NCBI GenBank assembly: GCA_002069025.1
Contig: MWBK01000106.1
Span: forward strand, 1-17,411
Source of the DNA: Bacteroidetes bacterium ADurb.Bin302
GTDB lineage: Bacteria; Bacteroidota; Bacteroidia; Bacteroidales; Paludibacteraceae
Length of the DNA stretch: 17,411 nucleotides
Reading direction: 5' to 3'
The translations under genes and the position numbers were made by a program. The stretch's first letter is position 1; the number at the start of each line of letters is the position of its first letter. Under the pieces are notes generated by a model, which was not told the origin of the DNA, searched no databases, and saw only the letters and a list, made by a program, of their open reading frames with translations. Shown in pieces: positions 1 through 8,700 of the stretch.

Positions 1-79
1 CATCCTCTTGCTTTTTTGCCACGGCACCTGCTATTTTGTTAGTACCTAAATCTATGGCAGCGAAATAAGTCTCTTTCAT
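1..79 (-). CDS. ftsA: FtsA, cell-division actin homologue (N-terminal fragment)
   Basis: Only the first 26 codons lie in the window; the gene continues past position 1. They read MKETYFAAIDLGTNKIAGAV and then AKKQED. The AAIDLGTNKI stretch is the phosphate-1 ATP-binding loop of the FtsA/actin fold. FtsA is the cytoplasmic ATPase that tethers FtsZ to the membrane and activates septal synthesis. The ATG at 77-79 overlaps the ftsQ stop as ATGA, so the two genes are probably translationally coupled. The position directly after ftsQ is the standard dcw order, and ftsZ would be expected next, outside the window. Identity rests on the motif plus context, because the rest of the protein cannot be seen. 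Confidence 0.9.
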   Translation of the reverse strand, partial: MKETYFAAIDLGTNKIAGAVAKKQED

Positions 80-837
80 AAGGCTGTTTTTTTTATGCAA
101 TAAATTAATTTTTCATAAGATAAATCCACGCGGCTGTATTTATTGCCCCACGCTGCTTCTGGATATTGTTCGTACCAAGCACGTAATTTTTTTAATTTGT
201 CTTGATAGTTGCTGAGTTTGCCTAGATAGATATTGTAAACACCATTTTTGGCAATTAACTCTATTTCTTGTTTCTGATTAATATAAATTTGTCCAAAATG
301 ATTACTCCAAAATTCATCATTATTAATGTAAACAATAAAATCGTATAAGTCTTTTTTTGCAAATTTTTCTGACACGAATCCGGATACTACGGGTAACCAT
401 GCTGTAAATTTGCTTGATGTAGGCATCTTTTTACGTTCAGTATCAATATAGTATCCATTATTTCCATTAACGACTAAAAACATAGGATGCCTTTGATAAA
501 CACTTACAACAACATCGCCATTGTTCTTTTTATAACACTCAGCTCTTTTTACCAAGTTCATTGCTTCTACGCATTTTTCAATCTGATTAGTTTGCTTGTG
601 ACTGATAGTTTCACCGATAGGATAAATATTACATTCATTTAGTTGAGTAATAATGTCGTTCGGTTGAATAAACTTATAGTCATTGTCATCAACGATTTTT
701 ACTTGTATTTTGTTACAAACATTTTGTGCTCCGTAATTTCCAAATTTTACAAATGCAAATATACCATATCCTATTATTGCAAGTATTGTTATGGTAGATG
801 CAATAATTTTGATAATATATTTAGTCTTGTCTGTCAT
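76..837 (-). CDS. ftsQ: FtsQ, bitopic divisome protein with POTRA domain
   Basis: This 253-residue protein has a short basic cytoplasmic tail, one membrane segment (about residues 9-31) and a periplasmic remainder, which is the FtsQ layout. Residues about 44-115 fit a POTRA domain (a beta strand beginning at IQVKIVDDND and ending in DVVVSVYQRHPMFLV). The C-terminal part, with YIDTERKKMP and WLPVVSG, resembles the FtsQ beta domain. FtsQ connects early and late divisome proteins through FtsL/FtsB-type partners. The start ATG overlaps the MurG/MurC stop by one base (TAATG), and its own TGA overlaps the ftsA ATG. FtsQ is poorly conserved in sequence, so the call leans on topology and its fixed place between murC and ftsA. 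Confidence 0.88.
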   Translation of the reverse strand: MTDKTKYIIKIIASTITILAIIGYGIFAFVKFGNYGAQNVCNKIQVKIVDDNDYKFIQPNDIITQLNECNIYPIGETISHKQTNQIEKCVEAMNLVKRAECYKKNNGDVVVSVYQRHPMFLVVNGNNGYYIDTERKKMPTSSKFTAWLPVVSGFVSEKFAKKDLYDFIVYINNDEFWSNHFGQIYINQKQEIELIAKNGVYNIYLGKLSNYQDKLKKLRAWYEQYPEAAWGNKYSRVDLSYEKLIYCIKKTAL

Positions 838-3413
838 TATGCTTTTTGCTCAATAAATTTTTGTATTTCAGGTACCAATTTATCGATATCACCGGCTCCA
901 AGAGTAAGTAATACGTCAAATTCTTTTGTTTTCAAAACTTCAAGCAATTCCGACTTTTTGCACATTGTTTTGTGTCGACCTGATATCTGTTTATATATCA
1001 ATTCTGATGTAACTTTTTTGATAGGTAATTCTCTAGCCGGGTAGATATCAAGCAAAATCACATCATCTAAATTAGATAAACTCTCTCCAAATTCTGCTGC
1101 AAAGTCACGCGTACGTGTGTATAGATGTGGTTGGAATACTACACAGATTTTTTTATCAGGATAGAGTTTTCTTACAGAAGCAATGCTTGCTTTTATTTCG
1201 TTAGGGTGATGCGCATAGTCATCAATGTAAGTAACATTTTCTTTTTTTACTTTTAGGTCGAAACGGCGTTTGGTACCATCAAAACTCTTAACCCCATTTT
1301 TAATCTCATCGGTTGATGCTCCATTCAGTAATGCTATAGCTATTGCGGCTACTGCATTTTCAATATTCACCATCACAGGAACTCCTAATTCTATATCTGT
1401 AATTATACCATTGATTCCTTTAAAATCAAACAAAATAGTAGAATTCGCGATTCGTACATTTTCTGCATGAAAATCAGCAGATTCGTCTGTTGCAGAATAT
1501 GTATAAACTTTAACCCCATCTTGTACAGCAGGGACAAGTTCTATGCCTTTCTTTATAATTAGTACACCTTCCGGCTGAATTAACGAAGTGAATTCGGCAA
1601 ATCCTTTTAGCATTTCTTCTTTGCTGCCGTATATATCCAAATGATCTGCATCTGTCGCAGTAACAACTGCCATATATGGAGTCAAGCTAAGGAAGGAACG
1701 ATCGTATTCATCAGCTTCAACAACAACCAAGTTATTGTTAGGTGTAACCAAAAGGTTAGTATCATAATTTTTAGATATTCCACCCAAGAATGCGTTTGTA
1801 CCTATTTTTGATTGGTACAAAATATGTGCAATCATTGTTGAGGTGGTAGTTTTCCCATGACTTCCTGCAACACAAATAGAGTGTTTACCTTCTGTTATTA
1901 TTCCTAATACTTGCGAGCGTTTCAAAATATTAAACTTGCCTTCTTTAAAGAAAACAAATTCGCTCATATTGTTAGGGATAGCAGGTGTATACACTACAGT
2001 AGTATTCTCAGGATCCATAAATTTTACAGGAATAAGACTTATGTTGTCACTATAATGAATGTCAATGCCCTCTTCTTCAAGCGATTTAGTTAAATCAGTG
2101 CTTGTAAGATCGTATCCTCCGACATTATGTCCTTGTTTGTTGAAATAGCGGGCAATGGCGCTCATACCTATACCTCCGATACCCAAGAAGAAATAATTTT
2201 TAGCTTGTGTTTTTTGGAATTGCCTTGAATCATTTTCTACTTTCTTTTCAAGTTCTTTTTCTTCAGATTCATCATCTTCAGCTGTGTTTATTTCGCGACC
2301 AATCATCTCGAAAATTGTGTTTGCAATATGTTGAGCTGCATCAGGTTTTGCAAAATATTCAATATTTTGACTGAGTTTTAATAATTCGTCATTATCGTTT
2401 ATCAGTTTAATCGCTTCAGGTATTAGTCGCATTTGTGCTTCGTTATCAGGAATCATCTTAGCTGCTTCTTTTGCAACTAAAGCCATCGCATTCTTTGTTT
2501 GATGGTCTTCAGCAACATTAGGTGAAGGAACTAAAATACAAGCCTTACGTAGTAAACTTAATTCAGAAATAGAACTGGCTCCTGCGCGTGATATTACAAG
2601 ATCTGCTATTGAATATGCCAAGTCCATACGTGTAACGAAGTCGGTAATAACCATATTGTGAGTGTTATATCCTTCTATTTCATTACGAATTTGCTTGATG
2701 TAATATTTACCCGTTTGCCAAATAACCTGAACATCATTCTTGTATGTGGTAGTCAGATTATTCATATTGCGCAAAACACTTTTGTTGATTGTTCCTGCAC
2801 CAAGGCTGCCTCCAATTACAAGAATAGTCTTTTTTTGCGGATCTAAATTAAAATATTGGAATGCTTCTTGTTGTTTATCAACGCCTTCCAATAGCTGTTG
2901 ACGTACAGGATTACCGGTAATAATAATTTTATTTTTCGGGAAAAAGCGTTCCATGTTGTCGTAAGCAACACATATTTTTTTACAACGTTTCCCTAATAAT
3001 TTATTGGTTATACCTGCATACGAATTTTGTTCCTGAATAAGAGTTGGAATATTCATTGATCCTGCTTGCCACAATACAGGGCCACTAGCGTAGCCTCCTA
3101 CACCAATTACTGCATCAGGTTTAAAGTCTTGAATGATTTTCTTTGATAGACCTACACTCTTAATTGCGTTGCGCAGAACCTTAATGTTTTTACGGGTAAA
3201 CGACCTATACAATCCCTGAATAGGCAATCCCACAATTTTGTATCCGGCATTTGGGACTTTTTCCATTTCCATTCTACCTTCTGCTCCTACAAATAAAATA
3301 TTTGCATCAGGCATAGATTTTTTAATAGCATTTGCTATACTGATAGCTGGAAATATATGTCCTCCGGTTCCGCCACCGCTGATAATAAAGTTTGCAGGTG
3401 TATTAGTGCTCAT
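837..3413 (-). CDS. murG-murC: MurG-MurC fusion: lipid II GlcNAc-transferase joined to UDP-MurNAc-L-alanine ligase
   Basis: This 858-residue open frame carries two complete enzymes that are normally separate. Residues 1-373 are MurG, which adds GlcNAc to lipid I at the inner membrane face. It shows the GGGTGGHI loop (13-20), GVGGYASGP (104-112), QEQNSYAG (127-134), GGSLGA (201-206) and SRAGASSISEL (275-285). Residues about 406-858 are MurC, the ATP-dependent ligase that adds L-Ala to UDP-MurNAc. It shows GIGGIGMSA (411-419), the P-loop GSHGKTTT (517-524), ADEYDRSFL (567-575), DADHLDIYG (588-596), DDYAHHPNE (731-739), QPHLYTRTRD (761-770) and LGAGDI (838-843). Each half is close to its usual length. 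Between them lies an acidic, charged linker (about 374-405). The linker has no in-frame ATG, GTG or TTG; the next Met (417) falls inside the nucleotide-binding loop, so MurC cannot plausibly start on its own. The ATG overlaps the ftsW stop (ATGA). murG followed by murC is the usual Bacteroidota order, so a lost stop and start would explain the fusion. Confidence 0.93.
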   Translation of the reverse strand: MSTNTPANFIISGGGTGGHIFPAISIANAIKKSMPDANILFVGAEGRMEMEKVPNAGYKIVGLPIQGLYRSFTRKNIKVLRNAIKSVGLSKKIIQDFKPDAVIGVGGYASGPVLWQAGSMNIPTLIQEQNSYAGITNKLLGKRCKKICVAYDNMERFFPKNKIIITGNPVRQQLLEGVDKQQEAFQYFNLDPQKKTILVIGGSLGAGTINKSVLRNMNNLTTTYKNDVQVIWQTGKYYIKQIRNEIEGYNTHNMVITDFVTRMDLAYSIADLVISRAGASSISELSLLRKACILVPSPNVAEDHQTKNAMALVAKEAAKMIPDNEAQMRLIPEAIKLINDNDELLKLSQNIEYFAKPDAAQHIANTIFEMIGREINTAEDDESEEKELEKKVENDSRQFQKTQAKNYFFLGIGGIGMSAIARYFNKQGHNVGGYDLTSTDLTKSLEEEGIDIHYSDNISLIPVKFMDPENTTVVYTPAIPNNMSEFVFFKEGKFNILKRSQVLGIITEGKHSICVAGSHGKTTTSTMIAHILYQSKIGTNAFLGGISKNYDTNLLVTPNNNLVVVEADEYDRSFLSLTPYMAVVTATDADHLDIYGSKEEMLKGFAEFTSLIQPEGVLIIKKGIELVPAVQDGVKVYTYSATDESADFHAENVRIANSTILFDFKGINGIITDIELGVPVMVNIENAVAAIAIALLNGASTDEIKNGVKSFDGTKRRFDLKVKKENVTYIDDYAHHPNEIKASIASVRKLYPDKKICVVFQPHLYTRTRDFAAEFGESLSNLDDVILLDIYPARELPIKKVTSELIYKQISGRHKTMCKKSELLEVLKTKEFDVLLTLGAGDIDKLVPEIQKFIEQKA
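2202..2294 (-). other. Interdomain linker of the MurG-MurC fusion
   Basis: This stretch encodes about residues 374-404 of the fused protein. It is rich in Glu, Asp and Lys (TAEDDESEEKELEKKVEND) and has no membrane segment. It joins the last MurG helix (ANTIFEMIG) to the first MurC beta strand (NYFFLGIGG). It contains no stop codon and no in-frame ATG, GTG or TTG. It is probably a flexible or short helical tether. Confidence 0.8.
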
Positions 3414-4648
3414 ACTTCTTCTGTTTTAGGATTCTCATTTTCGGCATCATTAGATGCAGTAACTATATTTTTCCCGTTTCCTTTTTTAATATCCTTTACA
3501 TACTGGCTGACACTAAGAATTATTCCTAAGTAAATACAGGTCAGTAATATTGATGTACCACCCCGGCTTATTAATGGTAGAGGTTGCCCTGTTACGGGTC
3601 CGAGATGAGCCGTAACAGCCATGCTTATCCATGCTTGCACTACAATAAGTAGAGACAAACCTATAACCAAAATAGCGGGGTAGGCTGTATCGCTTTTATA
3701 TGCTATCATACCTGCTCTAAATAAAATGGCAAGATATAGTAGCATGGTTAAAGCAGCTCCAACAATTCCGTATTCTTCAATAAGAATTGCATATATAAAA
3801 TCAGAAAATGCAAGAGGAAGGTAATCTCTTTGACTACTATTACCCGGGCCACAAGGATATTTACCTTTTGCAATTGCAATTTTTGAATTCATTATCTGTC
3901 TGTTGTCATCGTCTATTACGTAGGTTTTTGTCGAAGCATCTTGCGAATTCTCTTCAAATAATTCGGTAATTCGTTTTTCCCAAGTTCCACTCTTCATACG
4001 ATCGGGTAAATACTGATCAGGTATCACTTTAGATAATCCGAATATTAACATACAAACTACCAAAGCTCCGGCGCAAACTAAAGAAATTCGACCTAATCCA
4101 ACGCGTCCAACAAACATCATAATCATTCCTATACCAAACAGAATTACCGCAGTAGACAAGTTCTGCATTGCTATGAGAACGCAAATAACAGCAAGGACCC
4201 CAATCATCCACCAAAATGGTTTGTCAGGGATCTTATTAGCATGGTTCTGATAACGTGCTAAGATATCTGATAAAAATAAAACTACGCTCCATTTGGCAAG
4301 TTCAATGGGCTGAAATTCAAAACCAATTATTTTGATAGCTCTTACAGCTCCATTTATTTCGACTCCAATAAAAGGAGTTATCACCAGTAATACAAAACTA
4401 GTAGGAAGCAAAAATAAATAAAACCATCTAATTTTTTGGTATGATATATGGTGAAATATCAACATTACAAAAGCACCTAAAGCAAGATATCTCACATGCC
4501 CAATAAATGGAGCTAAGTGATTGTCGCCCTTGTATGCAACCTGACTTATGGCACTAAACATCTCTAATGACGAAATTACGAACAGCAAGAGAATCATTAT
4601 CCATAAGACACCGTCGCCCCTAAATATTGTTTTAAAAAATTCACGCAT
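3410..4648 (-). CDS. ftsW: FtsW, SEDS-family septal peptidoglycan polymerase
   Basis: This 412-residue protein has about ten membrane segments and belongs to the SEDS family, which polymerises lipid II glycan strands at the septum together with FtsI. Family marks are FQPIELAKW (112-120), QNLSTA (162-167), the large extracytoplasmic loop (about 211-280), and TGQPLPLISRGGTS (353-366), the SEDS signature near the C-terminus. In SFSDFIYAILIEEYG-like context (residues 281-294 read FSDFIYAILIEEYG), Asp283 aligns with the catalytic Asp of RodA/FtsW. The charged C-terminal tail (about 385-412) is cytoplasmic. The gene starts 13 bp after murD and its TGA overlaps the fused murG/murC start. FtsW rather than RodA is chosen because of the dcw context. 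Confidence 0.95.
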   Translation of the reverse strand: MREFFKTIFRGDGVLWIMILLLFVISSLEMFSAISQVAYKGDNHLAPFIGHVRYLALGAFVMLIFHHISYQKIRWFYLFLLPTSFVLLVITPFIGVEINGAVRAIKIIGFEFQPIELAKWSVVLFLSDILARYQNHANKIPDKPFWWMIGVLAVICVLIAMQNLSTAVILFGIGMIMMFVGRVGLGRISLVCAGALVVCMLIFGLSKVIPDQYLPDRMKSGTWEKRITELFEENSQDASTKTYVIDDDNRQIMNSKIAIAKGKYPCGPGNSSQRDYLPLAFSDFIYAILIEEYGIVGAALTMLLYLAILFRAGMIAYKSDTAYPAILVIGLSLLIVVQAWISMAVTAHLGPVTGQPLPLISRGGTSILLTCIYLGIILSVSQYVKDIKKGNGKNIVTASNDAENENPKTEEV

Positions 4649-4661
4649 ATAATTTCTTAAA

Positions 4662-5996
4662 TTATAAATTCTTTACGCATTGCTTAAATATACGTCCACG
4701 GTCTTCGTAATTTTTAAATAAATCAAAACTAGCGCAGCAAGGTGATAGTAATACCGTATCTCCTTTCTCTGCCAAGCGATAGCATTCATTTACAGCACTT
4801 TCCATCGAATCAGTACTAACAAAAGGCTTAACTCCGTAAAAGAATTTCTCTAGTTTTTCATTGTCTTTTCCTAAAAACACAAGTGCGCGAACTTTTTCTT
4901 TTACAAGAGATAAAATCTCGTTGTAGTCGTTTCCTTTATCAGTCCCACCCAAAATTAATACAACAGGAGTTTTTATGCTTTCCAAGGCGTACCAGCAAGA
5001 ATTTACATTAGTAGCTTTTGAATCGTTGATATATATAGCACCTTTGACGCGAGCTACCGGTTCCAATCTGTGTTCAACTCCTTCAAAGTCCATTAAAGAT
5101 TCGCGTATGTATTCGTTTTTAATATATAATGCGCTGGCAGAAAGAGCAGCAGCCATAGAGTTATATATATTGTGTGTACCTTTTAAAGATAAGCTGTCTG
5201 AGTTCATTTGTAATTGATTATTTTCTGTATTAATAGTGATGTTTTGATCCTCGACATAGGCATTTGTGTTTGGTGCTTTTTCAAGAGAAAAAGCATGTTG
5301 TTTGGCATTTACAACTAATTTTGATAGCTCTTTCTTTATGTTTTCGTCATCGTTCCAATAGATAAAGACATCGTCTTTTGTCTGATTTCTTGTGATACGC
5401 ATTTTAGCATCTATATAATTTTGGAATTTGTATTCGTATCTATCCAAATGGTCTGGTGTAATATTAAGTAACACCGCTATATCGGCTTTAAAATCGTACA
5501 TATTATCTAATTGAAAACTACTTAATTCAATTACGTAATAATCGAAGTTGTTTTCAGCTACTTGTAATGCAAAGCTTTTTCCAACATTTCCGGCAAGGCC
5601 TACATTCAAACCTGCTTTTTGTAGAATATGATATGTAAGCATTGTGGTAGTGGTTTTTCCGTTACTACCTGTTATGCATACTGTTTTAGCAGTATTGTAT
5701 CTGCCTGCAAATTCTATTTCAGATATGATAGGAGTTTCTAGGGCTTTTAATTTTTGAATAAGCGGAGCTTTGGCAGGAATACCCGGACTCTTAATTATTT
5801 CATCTGCTTTTAAAATACGTTCTTCAGAATGTTTACCTTCTTCCCATTCAATATCGTATTTATTTAAAATATTCTTGTAGTTTTCGCTGATAAGGCCTGA
5901 ATCAGACAAAAAGACATCTAGCCCTTTTACTTTTGCTAATACTGCTGCTCCCGTACCGCTCTCACCACCTCCTAATACGATGATTTTTTTTGTCAT
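4662..5996 (-). CDS. murD: MurD, UDP-MurNAc-L-alanine:D-glutamate ligase
   Basis: This 444-residue cytoplasmic ligase adds D-Glu to UDP-MurNAc-L-Ala using ATP. It shows the N-terminal Rossmann domain (VLGGGESGTG, 7-16), the P-loop GSNGKTTTT (110-118), ELSSFQLD (157-164), NITPDHLDRY (178-187), the carbamylated-lysine region with Lys198 in YIDAKMRI, and HNIYNSMAA (275-283). It also has DSKATN (325-330) and the C-terminal SPCCASFDLFKNYEDRG (418-434). The usual SPACASFD is SPCCASFD here. Length is normal for the family. The gene lies 3 bp downstream of mraY and 13 bp upstream of ftsW, inside the operon. Confidence 0.97.
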   Translation of the reverse strand: MTKKIIVLGGGESGTGAAVLAKVKGLDVFLSDSGLISENYKNILNKYDIEWEEGKHSEERILKADEIIKSPGIPAKAPLIQKLKALETPIISEIEFAGRYNTAKTVCITGSNGKTTTTMLTYHILQKAGLNVGLAGNVGKSFALQVAENNFDYYVIELSSFQLDNMYDFKADIAVLLNITPDHLDRYEYKFQNYIDAKMRITRNQTKDDVFIYWNDDENIKKELSKLVVNAKQHAFSLEKAPNTNAYVEDQNITINTENNQLQMNSDSLSLKGTHNIYNSMAAALSASALYIKNEYIRESLMDFEGVEHRLEPVARVKGAIYINDSKATNVNSCWYALESIKTPVVLILGGTDKGNDYNEILSLVKEKVRALVFLGKDNEKLEKFFYGVKPFVSTDSMESAVNECYRLAEKGDTVLLSPCCASFDLFKNYEDRGRIFKQCVKNL

Positions 5997-5999
5997 AGC

Positions 6000-7226
6000 C
6001 TATCGGATTTTTAAAGTTAATATTGTTATAATTGCCAACGCAATGCCTATAATCCAAAATCTTGTTACAATCTTTGCCTCAGGAATGCCTTTCTTTTGGA
6101 AATGATGGTGTAGCGGAGACATTAGAAATATTCGTTTACCTTCGCCATATTTGCGTTTTGTATGTTTAAAATATGATACTTGTAGCATAACAGATAGGTC
6201 TTCAATTAAGAAGATACCGCATAAAATAGGCAAAAGCAACTCTTTGTGTATGATTATGCAGAACACTGCAATGATACCTCCAATTGTTAAACTTCCGGTA
6301 TCTCCCATAAATACTTGAGCAGGATAGGAGTTGTACCATAAGAAACCTACTAATGCACCTATAAATGCGGCTGCGAAAACTACTAACTCTTCGCTTCCCG
6401 GTATGAACATAACATTTAGGTAACCTGCAAATCCGACATTGCTGGATATGTATGCAAGAATAGCCAGTGTAACTCCGATTATGGCTGATGTTCCGGCTGC
6501 TAATCCATCTAGACCATCAGTTAGATTTGCTCCATTAGATGTAGCTGTTATTACGAATATTGTAATTAATACAAATAGTATCCACGCTCCTTTTTGTGCG
6601 TTTTCTCCCAAGAATGATAGGAGGTCTGCATAATCTAAATCGTTGCTTTTTACAAATGGAATAGTTGTTCTGGTTGATTTTACGGCTTTGTCGCCGGTGT
6701 TAAGTTCGGCTGATTCAATCTCATAAGATTGTGCTTTGCCCACTTTTTCAACAGTAACAGCTTCCGGACTCAAAAACAAAGTAAAGCCAACTATAAGACC
6801 AAGTCCAATCTGACCAAGAATTTTAGTCTTGCCCGGCATTCCTTCTTTATTCTTTTTAAATACCTTGATGTAATCATCTAAAAATCCAAATACTCCAAGC
6901 CATGCAGTTGAAACCAGCATCAATAAAAGATATATATTTCTAAGTCTGCCAAACAAAAGACATGGTACAAGAATCGCAATTATAATTATTATACCACCCA
7001 TTGTAGGTGTGCCTTTTTTACTTAATTGACCTTCCAACCCTAAATTCCTAATCGATTCACCAATCTGCTTTTTTTGCAAATACTTTATAATGTCTTTACC
7101 TATAATCATAGATATAAAAACAGATGTAATAAAGGTCATAGCTGCCCTAAAAGATACGTAGCTGAACAAACCGGCTCCCGGTATGTCAAACGCATTTTCT
7201 AAAAATCTAAACAGATAGTAAAACAT
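6000..7226 (-). CDS. mraY: MraY, phospho-MurNAc-pentapeptide transferase (lipid I synthase)
   Basis: This polytopic membrane enzyme transfers phospho-MurNAc-pentapeptide from UDP to undecaprenyl phosphate. It shows [10 protein letters not shown] (70-79), the Mg-binding FLDDYIKV (115-122), [10 protein letters not shown] (234-243), FMGDTGSL (306-313) and the HHHFQKKG loop (373-380). At 408 residues it is about 50 longer than the E. coli enzyme. The extra length is mostly a polar stretch around 155-212, between the [11 protein letters not shown] segment and the [12 protein letters not shown] helix; I recall this as common in Bacteroidota MraY. The gene follows murE after 16 bp and precedes murD by 3 bp. 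Confidence 0.97.
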   Translation of the reverse strand: MFYYLFRFLENAFDIPGAGLFSYVSFRAAMTFITSVFISMIIGKDIIKYLQKKQIGESIRNLGLEGQLSKKGTPTMGGIIIIIAILVPCLLFGRLRNIYLLLMLVSTAWLGVFGFLDDYIKVFKKNKEGMPGKTKILGQIGLGLIVGFTLFLSPEAVTVEKVGKAQSYEIESAELNTGDKAVKSTRTTIPFVKSNDLDYADLLSFLGENAQKGAWILFVLITIFVITATSNGANLTDGLDGLAAGTSAIIGVTLAILAYISSNVGFAGYLNVMFIPGSEELVVFAAAFIGALVGFLWYNSYPAQVFMGDTGSLTIGGIIAVFCIIIHKELLLPILCGIFLIEDLSVMLQVSYFKHTKRKYGEGKRIFLMSPLHHHFQKKGIPEAKIVTRFWIIGIALAIITILTLKIR

Positions 7227-7242
7227 AGTATTAGCTTATTAA

Positions 7243-8700
7243 TTATTTAAAGCATTCTGAAACAATTTCTTTGTCATCAAAATGATGTTTGACTCCTTTA
7301 ATTTCTTGATAGTTTTCGTGGCCTTTACCTGCTACAAGAATAACATCTCCTTGTTTTGCAAGCATGCAAGCCGTTTTTATTGCTTGTTTACGGTCTTCAA
7401 TAACTAAAACTTGTGCTTTTTGAGTTTCATCTAATCCGTCAAGCATATCTTTAATAATGTCTGAAGGCTCTTCGAATCGAGGGTTGTCTGTTGTGATAAT
7501 AACTTTATCGCTGCCCTTTACAGCTTCTTTTGCCATTATTGGACGTTTACCCTTATCTCTATTTCCACCGCAACCCACAACAGTTATCAGTGTGTTTTTT
7601 TGTTGACTATTTCTGCGGATTTGATTAATTGTTTCTATTACATTTTCTAAAGCATCGGGAGTGTGTGCATAGTCAACAATTGCATTACGTCCATCATTTG
7701 AACGAACACTGTCGAATCTGCCATTAACCGGCAAAAGTGTACTTAAAACAAGCAAGATATCATCTGAAGGAATTCTTAATAGATAAGCAGCTCCGTATAC
7801 GGCCAGCAAGTTTGAAGCATTGAATCTTCCTACAAAGTGAGTTGAAACTTCTTTGTTGTTGATGTTGATTGTCATACCCTCAAAACTTTCTTCTATCACT
7901 TTGCCTTTAAAATCAGCTGATGTTTGAAGTGCATAAGCATATTTATTTGCTTGAGTATTTTGGAGCATTACTTTTCCATTCTTGTCGTCCAAGTTAGTTA
8001 TGGCAAAAGCATGAGAAGGAAGATTGTCAAAAAAGCATTTTTTTGCCTTTAGATATTCATCCATAGTTTTATGATAATCAAGATGATCGCGAGTTAGATT
8101 TGTGAAGATACCACCATCAAAGCATATACCTGATATGCGTTTTTGGTTTATGGCATGCGAGCTTACTTCCATGAAAACATATTGGCAAGATTTTTTTGCC
8201 ATACGAGCCATAAGAGATTGCATCTCAATAGGGTCAGGCGTTGTGTGTGTACTTGGAACAGCCTCTTCATCTACATAATTGCATACTGTTGATAACAAAC
8301 CGACTTTGTAGCCGAGTTTTTTAAACATGTAATACAGAAGGCTAGCTACAGTCGTTTTGCCATTGGTGCCGGTAACTCCTACAACTATCATTTTTTCTGA
8401 TGGCAAATCGAAGAATACGGCAGCTACTTTACCAAGTGCATCAGAACTATCAGCCGTTTGAACGTAGCAAATTTTAGAATTAATCTCTTTGGGTAATTGT
8501 TCACAAATTATAGCTGTAGCACCATTATTAATGGCAGTCTCGATATAGTCGTGACCATCTGAAGTAGTACCTTTTATAGCAATAAACAAATGTCCCGTCT
8601 CTGTTTTGCGAGAATCAAAACTTAAACCTGAAACTTCAAGGTTTAAATTGCCGAAGTGCTTACTGATTTTCAGATTCTTTGTTAATTCGCTGACTGTCAT
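7243..8700 (-). CDS. murE: MurE, UDP-MurNAc-dipeptide:meso-diaminopimelate ligase
   Basis: This 485-residue ligase adds the third residue of the peptidoglycan stem. It has the N-terminal uridine-binding domain ([18 protein letters not shown], 27-44), the P-loop GTNGKTT (111-117), MEVSSHAI (177-184), TRDHLDYH (203-210), the carbamylated-lysine region YLKAKKCFF with Lys220, and [10 protein letters not shown] (291-300). GKGHENYQ (458-465) marks the C-terminal domain. DNPRFEEP (405-412) is the meso-DAP-specific DNPR motif; lysine-adding enzymes differ here. The ATG overlaps the ftsI TAA by one base (TAATG). Confidence 0.97.
   Translation of the reverse strand: MTVSELTKNLKISKHFGNLNLEVSGLSFDSRKTETGHLFIAIKGTTSDGHDYIETAINNGATAIICEQLPKEINSKICYVQTADSSDALGKVAAVFFDLPSEKMIVVGVTGTNGKTTVASLLYYMFKKLGYKVGLLSTVCNYVDEEAVPSTHTTPDPIEMQSLMARMAKKSCQYVFMEVSSHAINQKRISGICFDGGIFTNLTRDHLDYHKTMDEYLKAKKCFFDNLPSHAFAITNLDDKNGKVMLQNTQANKYAYALQTSADFKGKVIEESFEGMTININNKEVSTHFVGRFNASNLLAVYGAAYLLRIPSDDILLVLSTLLPVNGRFDSVRSNDGRNAIVDYAHTPDALENVIETINQIRRNSQQKNTLITVVGCGGNRDKGKRPIMAKEAVKGSDKVIITTDNPRFEEPSDIIKDMLDGLDETQKAQVLVIEDRKQAIKTACMLAKQGDVILVAGKGHENYQEIKGVKHHFDDKEIVSECFK

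Noticed and set aside
756..763. Minus-strand TATATTTG box inside ftsQ as an internal promoter for ftsA/ftsZ
   Set aside because: It matches TAnnTTTG, but the nearest TTG is only 16 bp upstream and such matches are frequent in AT-rich coding DNA. It is not strong enough to annotate.
643..1044. Open frame on the plus strand opposite ftsQ and the end of MurC
   Set aside because: It lies wholly antisense to two well-supported genes, spans their junction, and has no recognisable domain or promoter. It is a shadow of the AT-rich minus-strand genes.
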